DNA of 5,770 nt, taken from Ignavibacteria bacterium. Lineage in GTDB: Bacteria; Bacteroidota; Ignavibacteria; UBA10030; SZUA-254. The stretch covers positions 1 to 5,770 of the forward strand of contig VBOC01000122.1 of NCBI GenBank assembly GCA_005877655.1. The letters run 5' to 3'. Position 1 is the first letter of the stretch. Each line of letters opens with the position of its first letter. Shown in pieces: positions 1 to 5,573 of this stretch. Under the pieces are notes generated by a model that worked only from the letters and a program-made list of their open reading frames with translations, was not told where the DNA came from and ran no database searches. The position numbers were made by a program, and so were the translations under genes.

Positions 1-407
1 TCTTCGGCGAAAAAGATTTTCAACAGCTCGCGATCATTCGCCGAATGGTGCGCGATCTGACTTACAAGATCGACGTCATCGCGGTCCCGACGGTGCGGGA
101 AGAGGATGGTCTCGCGTGCAGCTCGCGAAATGCGTATTTGAATGCCGAAGAACGAAAGCAGGCTGCTGTTGTTCGCAAGGCGTTGTTGATCGCGAAGGCG
201 TCGACGAGACTGTTTGGTTCGTCTGCCGACGTCGTTCAACTCGTCCGCACAACCATTGAGGCCGCGCCGCTCGCGCGGATCGATTATGTCGAGCTGGTGG
301 ACGCGGAAACTTTGCAGCCGATCGAAGCCGTTAAGCCGAATTCGCTCATCGCTCTCGCGGTTTATTTTGGAAAGACGCGATTGATCGACAATATTGTTTT
401 GGGGTGA
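1..407 (+). CDS. panC: Pantothenate synthetase (pantoate--beta-alanine ligase), C-terminal part, 5' end cut off by window
   Basis: PanC joins pantoate and beta-alanine using ATP in the cytoplasm to make pantothenate, the precursor of coenzyme A. The frame is open from base 3 and reads FGEKDFQQL, then VREEDGLACSSRN, and ends FGKTRLIDNIVLG. These match the family's KD(Y/F)QQ segment, the R-x-x-DGLA-x-SSRN nucleotide-site loop and the conserved FGKTRLIDN carboxy end. About 134 residues are visible against roughly 280 for a full PanC, so this is the C-terminal half; the ATG at 45 is internal, not the true start. The stop TGA (405-407) overlaps the GTG (404-406) proposed as the nadB start, which suggests translational coupling. 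The last about 90 nt are repeated, diverged, inside nadB. The identification is firm. Confidence 0.95.
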   Translation, partial: FGEKDFQQLAIIRRMVRDLTYKIDVIAVPTVREEDGLACSSRNAYLNAEERKQAAVVRKALLIAKASTRLFGSSADVVQLVRTTIEAAPLARIDYVELVDAETLQPIEAVKPNSLIALAVYFGKTRLIDNIVLG

Positions 408-418
408 AGGAATACGAC
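318..418 (+). repeat. Panc-nadB junction repeat, copy 1 (native position)
   Basis: This 101-nt stretch covers the last codons of panC, its stop and the first five codons of nadB. It aligns without gaps to 949-1049 at a constant offset of 631 nt. By hand count 80 of 101 positions match, and 70 of 84 over 335-418. It begins with the 9-nt word CCGATCGAA shared by both copies; similarity upstream of that is at chance level. This copy is in its expected context. Confidence 0.88.
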
Positions 419-1520
419 TTCGTCGTCTTTTGCCTTGAAAGCGGCCAAACACGGTTCAGTCGCGGTGATTACCAAGCGCAAAGGACCCGACACGAACACG
501 GCCTGGGCGCAGGGCGGAATCGCGTGTGTGACGAGCGATGAAGACTCGTTCGAGCTCCATGTCCGCGACACCCTCGAGGCCGGCGCTGGTTTATGCGACG
601 AGAATGTCGTCCGCACGATTGTAATGGAAGCGCCAGCGCGGATTCAGGATTTGGTCGGTCTCGGAGTTCATTTCGACGAGCGGGAAGTTTCCGGCCATCG
701 GGAATTCGACCTCGGCCGCGAAGGCGGACATTCGAAGCGGCGCGTGCTGCACGTGCAAGATGTAACTGGAAAAGAAATCGAGAACGCATTGCTCAAAGAA
801 CTTGGTCGACAACCGCATGTCGATCTTTTGGAAAATCACATGGCGGTCGATCTAATTACGGCCGCCAAACTTGGTTTCGCAGCGGAAGATCGTTGTCTTG
901 GAATTTATGTGCTCGATGAAAACACTTCCGGAGTTGAGACGATTCGATCCGATCGAATTGCCTGGGCCGAACTCGCTTCTCGCGCTCGCGGTTTTCTTTG
1001 GGAAAACGCGTTTGATCGACAACATTGTATTGGGATGGAGGAATACGATGTTTCGGAGGCGGTGCGCGGGGAGGGCGGAATCCTGCGGAACAATCGCGGA
1101 AAGGATTTCATGAAACGTTACGATCCGCGCGGCTCGCTCGCGCCGCGGGACATCGTCGCGCGCGCGATCGATGCCGAGATCAAGCGCTCCGGCGCGCAAT
1201 GCGTATTTCTCGATATCACCGACAAACCGGTGGAATTTCTACGCGAGCGGTTTCCAAATATTTACGAGACTTGCCTCCGGTTTGGGATCGACATGACGAA
1301 ACAACCGATTCCGGTGGTGCCGGCCGCGCACTATCAATGCGGCGGAATCAAAACCGACGTGAACGGCGCGACCGATCTGCCCGGACTGTACGCAATTGGC
1401 GAAGTTGGCTGCACCGGATTGCACGGTGCTAACCGGCTGGCGAGTAATTCGCTGCTGGAAGGCTTGGTCGTGGCGGCGATGTCGATCTTCGCAGCGTCAG
1501 CGCGAGATGTCCTTGCCTGA
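404..1520 (+). pseudogene. nadB: L-aspartate oxidase, FAD/catalytic part, disrupted
   Basis: NadB oxidises L-aspartate to iminoaspartate with FAD, the first step of bacterial NAD synthesis (NadA acts next). The proposed start is GTG 404 (V-K-E-Y-D-F-V-V), in frame only to about 427; the body runs in another frame from about 429 to the stop at 1518-1520. The family's IGSGxAGLS dinucleotide motif, expected between VV and FALKAAKHG, is absent; nine residues' worth are missing with 1 nt left, so net about -26 nt if family spacing holds. Recognisable after that are [66 protein letters not shown] and [21 protein letters not shown]. Between SDRI (about 959) and SEAVRGEGG (1053) the usual LATGGAGxVY...QFHPT segment, with a catalytic histidine, is replaced by about 30 residues read out of frame from a panC-end copy. 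The C-terminal domain is in a further frame (1507-1869). As written the gene cannot make a working oxidase. The family call is firm; natural decay versus assembly artefact is open. Confidence 0.9.
949..1049 (+). repeat. Panc-nadB junction repeat, copy 2, embedded inside nadB
   Basis: In the panC frame this block reads PIELPGPNSLLALAVFFG then KTRLIDN and IVLG, which is plainly the PanC carboxy end. It is followed by ATGGAGGAATACGAT (M-E-E-Y-D), matching the nadB start V-K-E-Y-D of the native copy. It sits inside nadB in place of the segment coding for the second FAD-contact strand and the HPT motif. In the nadB frame it happens to stay open, coding an unrelated run starting AWAELASRARG. Differences from copy 1 are mostly silent or conservative in the PanC frame (Y to F, I to L), so the donor was a functional panC from a related lineage or an old duplicate. 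The panC stop TGA is TGG here. Confidence 0.85.
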
Positions 1521-1869
1521 ATGGGAATCAGGCGACGTCCAGGACGTCGACGAATTGGTCGTTATCTACCACAACTGGGACGAGATTCGGCGGCTGATGT
1601 GGGATTACGTAGGAATTGTGCGGACCGAGAAGCGACTCCAGCGCGCAAGTGCGCGTCTGCGCAATCTCCAGCGGGAGATCCGCGAGTTTTATTGGAATTT
1701 CAAGGTGTCAGTGGACTTGTTGGAGCTACGCAATCTGGCCACGGTGGCGGCGTTGATCGTCGATTCGGCGTTGAGCCGCAAAGAAAGCCGCGGTTTGCAT
1801 TACACCCTGGATTACCCGGAAAAGAACGACCGAGAATACATCCGCAATACCCTCGTGAGCAGAATGTAG
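1507..1869 (+). pseudogene. nadB: L-aspartate oxidase C-terminal helical domain, separated by frameshift
   Basis: This frame encodes [10 protein letters not shown], then [19 protein letters not shown], an Arg-rich helix, [20 protein letters not shown] and [15 protein letters not shown]. In the succinate dehydrogenase/aspartate oxidase family these form the carboxy-terminal three-helix domain that follows the SNSLLE...VxAxR helix, and the last motif carries the RGxHxRxDYP-type signature. It is therefore the tail of the upstream nadB, not an independent gene. The upstream frame stops at 1518-1520 inside this fragment. Restoring two bases in the GCGGCG run near 1473-1478 would read continuously as VVARRC...[13 protein letters not shown], close to the family's LVxA(H/R)R pattern, so a 2-nt loss is a simple explanation; a larger loss of 3n+2 nt is also possible. 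ATG 1507 could start a separate product, but no clear ribosome binding site precedes it. Confidence 0.88.
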
Positions 1870-1911
1870 AGTGGAACGGATAGTGCTTTGTAGATGTAAC
1901 CGTCAGCGGCA

Positions 1912-1977
1912 CTGGTTTTTCCATAATGAAAGGCCTTGCGAAAGGCAGGAAAATCGGATAGAAACAGGCCGCCCTGT
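1912..1977 (+). promoter_or_regulatory. Candidate structured leader: two tetraloop hairpins and an enclosing stem
   Basis: Three complementarities are visible by eye. GCCTT (1933-1937) pairs with AAGGC (1942-1946) around a GCGA loop, a GNRA tetraloop. An enclosing stem pairs 1912-1922 with 1948-1957: ten pairs including two G-U wobbles and one bulged T. ACAGG (1964-1968) pairs with CCTGT (1973-1977) around CCGC. The last arm directly abuts AGG (1978-1980), the only Shine-Dalgarno-like bases before ATG 1984. GCGGC (1906-1910) can alternatively pair with GCCGC (1968-1972), which would open the third hairpin. I do not recognise a known riboswitch class. The structure could control the downstream secreted protein or be chance folding. 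Confidence 0.35.
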
Positions 1978-1983
1978 AGGTCC

Positions 1984-2364
1984 ATGAAACGTAGTTTTGC
2001 TTTTGTCCTCATCGCCGGCGCCATCTCCGTGCTGCAGGCTGAGGAGCAATCGAGTTCGCCATACGCGACCGCGGCCGACTTCGCCAAGTACGCGATGAAG
2101 TTGCGCGAGCAAGCCCTCCTCAAAGTCGAGCCACAGGTGTTTGTGCCGACGAGTTCCCGGCCCGCGATCCAGCGCTATCCTTGGAAGTCGAACATTGTGA
2201 CGACGGTGTTCTGGATCGGAGAACAGGCGGGTGGTAATAACCCCGTGCCGAATAATCGAAGCTCGTGGGATCTGAACTGGACCGGTAGCTACGGCGGATT
2301 CGACACTCCCGAAAGATCAGACCGGCGGAACTACATTCCGGTCTCTGACGCACGGCCAATTTAA
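1984..2364 (+). pseudogene. Secreted protein of unrecognised family, N-terminal fragment
   Basis: The start ATG 1984 is chosen because it opens a clear Sec signal peptide: MKR, a hydrophobic stretch to about residue 17 and a likely cleavage after LQA (residue 19). Earlier in-frame starts would place a charged extension before it. The mature part has a helical, basic stretch (about 30-48), then YPWKSNIVTTVFWIGE (65-80), NNPVPNNRSSWD (85-96) and a Gly/Tyr-rich YGGFD segment. This looks like a conserved extracytoplasmic protein I have seen in verrucomicrobial-type genomes but cannot name. After NYIPVS (about 2346) the frame turns to noise and stops at 2362-2364. The natural continuation is in the +1-shifted frame from 2348, so this is the front half of one broken gene or of a misassembled one. 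The gene lies on the strand of nadB, 114 nt downstream. Confidence 0.65.
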
Positions 2365-2776
2365 GCCGGAAGCGCCGCTGGTGATCCCGTGGTTCAAACA
2401 GGCTTACATGGGGCAGGGGCAATCAGTTTGCTGGCATCACTGGATCGCGATCCGCAAAGGCAATCGGACTTGTTACGCGCAATGGGAAGACTGCGGTCCG
2501 TTTCGCACCGATCACTTCCAATATGTTTTTGGCAACGAACGTCCCAAACCCAATCTCAACCATGGCGCTGGCCTGGATGTTTCGCCGGCAGTGCGCGACT
2601 ACCTCGGGCTGCAGCCAACTGACGTGACCGATTGGCAATTTGTGAACACGCAGGACGTGTCCCCCGGGCCTTGGCGCAGTTACGGCGAGAACAATCACTT
2701 TGTCATTGCGCGTCGCCAGGCCGAGCAGCGATTGGTCCAGCAGCAAGGCAGCAGCTCCACCAACGCGAAGCATTGA
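2348..2776 (+). pseudogene. Secreted protein of unrecognised family, C-terminal fragment
   Basis: Reading from 2348 gives THGQFKPEAPLVIPWFKQ, then GQSVCWHHWIAIRKGNRTC, YAQWEDCGPFRTDH, YVFGNERPKPNLNHGAGLD, VSPAVRDYLGL and DVTDWQFV, and a Gln/Ser-rich end. It is the continuation of the signal-peptide fragment at 1984. The first bases overlap that fragment's tail in another frame, and the only local starts (GTG 2381, ATG 2408) have no leader of their own. From memory of related proteins, a stretch like NPFYxALPYND normally lies between YIPV and the KPEA motif, so several tens of bases may be missing; the net change must be 3n+2 lost or 3n+1 gained. The order QWEDCGPF ... GLDVSPAVRDYLG ... DWxFV resembles the DRGPF ... 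DLSxxAAxxLG ... layout of double-psi beta-barrel (RlpA-like) domains. That is an inference only. Three cysteines could form disulfides outside the cytoplasm. Confidence 0.65.
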
Positions 2777-2802
2777 ACCGCGTCAAGTCGGGCGCGGATT
2801 CT

Positions 2803-4533
2803 CTAGCCAAGCCGCAGTTTCAATCCATCGAGCTTCGCCCGTAGTCCTTCTGCGTGTCGCGACCACGGTTCGTAGCGACCGAGGCGGCTCTGACAAATCT
2901 CGCGCAGATCCTGGAATTTCTTGGTGATATCTGCACAGAACGCGTCCATGGCCTTTGCAAATTGCTGTTCGAGATTTTGCGAAAACTCAGCCCGTTTCGG
3001 AGACAATTGACGCTGATAGGTTCGCAGCACGCTCCGACGGTGATTGAAAGCCAGAAAAATCGCCAGAAGCGCAGCCAGTCCCGCGAGAACAAAGGTGCCC
3101 ATGGTGGCGGTCGCGTTTGGTGCTTGAAAGAAAACGCCGGCCGCCGCGGCAACCGCGAAAATTGCGACAACTGCTCGTAACGAAATCGCCGTTTGTGAAT
3201 ACGAGCGGGCCAATTGTTGTGGCAGATCTTTATTGGCGAGGATGTTGACGAAGGCTGCTTGAATCGATTCGGAGAGCTCACGTCGTTGGCCGGCAAAATC
3301 GGGCAGGTTCTGCCGCGCTTCCTTTTGCAAATCAGGCGACAACTGATTCTCGAGGAGATCCTGCATCTGCGGCCAAAGAGCGCGCAAGTCCGCTTCCAAG
3401 GTCCTGACCGCTTTGTCCATTTGTGGTTGCATCAATTGCCGCAGGTTTTGCTCAATTCGGCCGTGCAGCTGCTCCGGACTTTTGCGGCCCCAGATCAGGC
3501 TGAAGCCGCGCCACCACTTCAACTCCTGTCGGAGCAAGAGTGCTCTCTCTTTCGTGGTTTCGTCGTAGGCGCTTTCTCCTTCGCGCACGAGAGCTTTCAC
3601 TTGCCGGAGCATTTGCTCGCGGCGGGTTTCGAGTAATGCATCGAGCCGATCGAGAACCGCCCTATCGCTTAAAATTTTATCCAGAAACCCGCGAATTTCT
3701 CGATCCAGATCCTCTAATGCCGCGCGCGCTGCCTGAAATGTGGAGCGAAGCTTCAGCATTCGCGTGCTCGATTCATTAACGATGAAATTGATTTGTTCTT
3801 CCAAAGGCTGGAACGCGCTTTCTTCCCAAAGTTTCTCCTTGTCCAGGCCGCTCGTCCGCGCGAGCAGCGCTTTGCGGGCCGAGACTGGAAAGATAGGTGG
3901 AACAAATCCGAGCCGCCGCATCGCGGTGTCCTGAAGATGTCGATGGATCACGTCGATTTCAGTTGGCTCGCGCAAGTCGATTTGCTGGAGCACGAAGATC
4001 ACGTTTTTAAGCCAGGTCTTTTGCAGGAAATCCAAAAATTCCCAGTTCGATTGGGTCCACGGGTTTGCCACTGAAAAAACGAAAAGCACAATATCGGCGC
4101 GCGGCATAAAATCCTCCGACACCATTTGATGCTCTTTGACCATCGTGTTGGTCCCCGGCGTATCCACGACGTTGAAGTCACGCAAGAAAGGTATCGGCAA
4201 GTATCGCTCGGTAATTTTTGATGAAACCTCCGTTGATTTCTCCTCGGCGCCGTATCGAAAAATATAAACGCGATCCGTCGCCGGTAGCACGTCCACCTTC
4301 GCGAACTCGTTCCCGAAAAGGGCATTCAAGAGCGAAGACTTCCCGGATTTGACTTCGCCTACTGCAACGAAGAGCAGCGGTTCAGTGATATCGCGCAGTA
4401 GCGCTTGCCAGGTGTCGAGCTGTTCGGCCGGGCGCTGCATTTCGGAACCGAGCTTGATCGATCCGGCGAGAATGCTTTCAAGCTCGCCTTTGAGCTCCAA
4501 ATATCGATCGGCGATCATGCCGGCAAAGATCAA
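2803..4533 (-). CDS. Dynamin-like GTPase with C-terminal membrane hairpin
   Basis: Large self-assembling GTPases of this type bind and remodel membranes. The 576-residue product has G1 GEVKSGKSS (59-67), a G2 threonine in PAT (86), G3 DTPG (124-127) and a G4-like LQQID (182-186), with Gln where (N/T)KxD GTPases have Lys. A long charged, heptad-like helical region follows (about 250-440). Then come two hydrophobic segments (about 452-469 and 478-496) split by a short PNATAT turn, and an 80-residue basic helical tail. This order (GTPase, helical bundle, membrane paddle, helical return) fits bacterial dynamin-like proteins such as cyanobacterial BDLP. The start is TTG 4533, whose TTGA overlaps the stop of the upstream deacetylase; ATG 4518 (MIADRYLEL) is the alternative, and neither has a good ribosome site, so coupling is likely. 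The frame is intact. Bacterial dynamins often come in pairs; only one is present here. The exact role is unknown. Confidence 0.87.
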   Translation of the reverse strand: MIFAGMIADRYLELKGELESILAGSIKLGSEMQRPAEQLDTWQALLRDITEPLLFVAVGEVKSGKSSLLNALFGNEFAKVDVLPATDRVYIFRYGAEEKSTEVSSKITERYLPIPFLRDFNVVDTPGTNTMVKEHQMVSEDFMPRADIVLFVFSVANPWTQSNWEFLDFLQKTWLKNVIFVLQQIDLREPTEIDVIHRHLQDTAMRRLGFVPPIFPVSARKALLARTSGLDKEKLWEESAFQPLEEQINFIVNESSTRMLKLRSTFQAARAALEDLDREIRGFLDKILSDRAVLDRLDALLETRREQMLRQVKALVREGESAYDETTKERALLLRQELKWWRGFSLIWGRKSPEQLHGRIEQNLRQLMQPQMDKAVRTLEADLRALWPQMQDLLENQLSPDLQKEARQNLPDFAGQRRELSESIQAAFVNILANKDLPQQLARSYSQTAISLRAVVAIFAVAAAAGVFFQAPNATATMGTFVLAGLAALLAIFLAFNHRRSVLRTYQRQLSPKRAEFSQNLEQQFAKAMDAFCADITKKFQDLREICQSRLGRYEPWSRHAEGLRAKLDGLKLRLG

Positions 4534-5339
4534 TCGTGCGGCGTCGGAGAAGGAGATGTCGATCTTGGGCCGGCTGACTTCGGTGACGCCGAAGGTTTCG
4601 GCGGGATTGGCGTCTGCATCGCGATCAATTCCGAGACGGTTACGAACTTGAATCCTTTGGCTTCGAGCTGATTGAGGACGCAGGGCATCGCGTCAATTGT
4701 GCCCGGATGAATGTCGTGGGCCAAAATAATCGAACCGGCCCGCGCATTTTTGACGATCCGATTGCAGACGACATTCGCTCCCGGCCGTCGCCAATCGAAT
4801 GGATCAACATCCCAAAGAACAATCTTGTAACCAAACTCCTGGTTGATCCATTTTTTCTGCCGCGCGCTGATCGACCCGTAGGGCGGACGCAGCAACGTCG
4901 GGCGATTTCCAATTGCGCTCTTAATTACGTCTTCGGTCCGGCGCAGTTGGCTGCGAACTCCATCGTCGGACATCTTGGCTAGATTTGGGTGCGACCAGCT
5001 GTGATTCGCAATCTCGTGCCCTCCAGGTGCTTCGCGGGCGACAAGTTCGGTATGTTCAGCAGCGTTCTCGCCGATGAGATGAAACGTGGCTTTGTTGTGA
5101 TGGGCTGCGAGTAAATCGAGCAGCTTTGGCGTCAATTTCGCGCTCGGGCCATCGTCGAACGTCATCGCGACATAAGGTCCGTCGACATGGACCCAATCAA
5201 ACGTGATTCCCGGGTCGAGTGTCGCTGCAGGCCTGGGCTTTTGAGTTGCCTCCGGGGTGACCGCATCGTTGTCCCCGTTGGCCGCGCCAATTGCGAAAGA
5301 GCCAACAAGACAAAGAATGAAAAAACGAAAACTGAGCAT
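4530..5339 (-). CDS. Secreted polysaccharide deacetylase (NodB homology domain)
   Basis: Enzymes of this carbohydrate esterase 4 family remove N- or O-acetyl groups from peptidoglycan, chitin-like or exopolysaccharide chains using a divalent metal. All five motifs are visible: TFDDGP (60-65; Asp62 catalytic base, Asp63 metal ligand), HSWSH (113-117; two metal His), RPPYG (151-155), DVDPFDW (177-183) and LAHDIHPGT (206-214). Residues 1-18 are a hydrophobic Sec signal (MLSFRFFILCLVG...) without a convincing lipobox. A Pro/Ser/Lys-rich tail (about 243-269) follows the domain and may be a wall-contacting linker. ATG 5339 is preceded by AGGCGG (5349-5354 on this strand, 9-nt spacing), a good ribosome site. 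It is the first gene of a two-gene unit with the dynamin-like GTPase. The substrate cannot be read from sequence; peptidoglycan or extracellular glycan are the natural candidates. Confidence 0.93.
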   Translation of the reverse strand: MLSFRFFILCLVGSFAIGAANGDNDAVTPEATQKPRPAATLDPGITFDWVHVDGPYVAMTFDDGPSAKLTPKLLDLLAAHHNKATFHLIGENAAEHTELVAREAPGGHEIANHSWSHPNLAKMSDDGVRSQLRRTEDVIKSAIGNRPTLLRPPYGSISARQKKWINQEFGYKIVLWDVDPFDWRRPGANVVCNRIVKNARAGSIILAHDIHPGTIDAMPCVLNQLEAKGFKFVTVSELIAMQTPIPPKPSASPKSAGPRSTSPSPTPHD

Positions 5340-5573
5340 GAATTTCTACCGCCTGCGGAAAACTTTCGCTGTATCTAGCAGAGCAGGAATGTAACGCAAG
5401 GCGCTGCGATTCGATTGCGCAAAGATGTCGATCTAAGGAAAAATCTCATTTTCGCGTTTTCACCGGACGGCGCCATTTGGTGGCAGTCATCTTGCTCCCA
5501 ATTGTCTTTGGGTGGGACGTGCTCGCGCACGATCTGATCCAATTGAATTTTGGGAAATTCCATAATTTCAGAA
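5340..5573. promoter_or_regulatory. Divergent intergenic region between deacetylase and response regulator
   Basis: This 234-nt gap must hold the promoters of both divergent genes. I see no confident -35/-10 pair for either. Small inverted repeats are present: CGTGC-TCGC-GCACG (5518-5531) and GAATTT-TGGG-AAATTC (5545-5560). An open reading frame on the minus strand (5563 to 5375, 62 codons) is discussed as a finding but not called as a gene. Confidence 0.45.
5561..5566 (+). promoter_or_regulatory. Possible -10 element (CATAAT) for a leaderless response-regulator transcript
   Basis: CATAAT matches TATAAT at five of six positions and ends 7 nt before ATG 5574, so transcription would begin at or next to the start codon. 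No Shine-Dalgarno sequence precedes that ATG, which fits a leaderless message. No convincing -35 hexamer lies 16-18 nt upstream, so this is weak. Confidence 0.18.

Noticed and set aside
871..1113. 80-codon plus-strand frame containing a PanC-like carboxy end
   Set aside because: Only the embedded junction copy in its middle is PanC-like; the flanks are out-of-frame nadB sequence, so it is not a separate gene.
404..1869. Programmed +1 frameshifting as an explanation for the nadB frame changes
   Set aside because: Two of the lesions lose or replace essential conserved segments, which recoding could not restore, and no slippery codon plus stimulator arrangement is evident.
1521..1883. 120-codon plus-strand frame following the stop of the main nadB frame
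   Set aside because: It is the wrong frame of the nadB C-terminal domain; the conserved [13 protein letters not shown] and RKESRGLHY motifs are in the neighbouring frame.
1812..2123. 103-codon minus-strand frame across the nadB tail and the secreted-protein start
   Set aside because: It runs antisense to two recognisable coding regions and the hairpin leader, with no domain or ribosome site.
2778..2797. CCGCG...CGCGG inverted repeat in the 26-nt convergent gap, a possible bidirectional terminator
   Set aside because: The stem is only 5 bp with a 10-nt loop and no T-run follows on either strand; it is not distinguishable from chance in GC-rich DNA.
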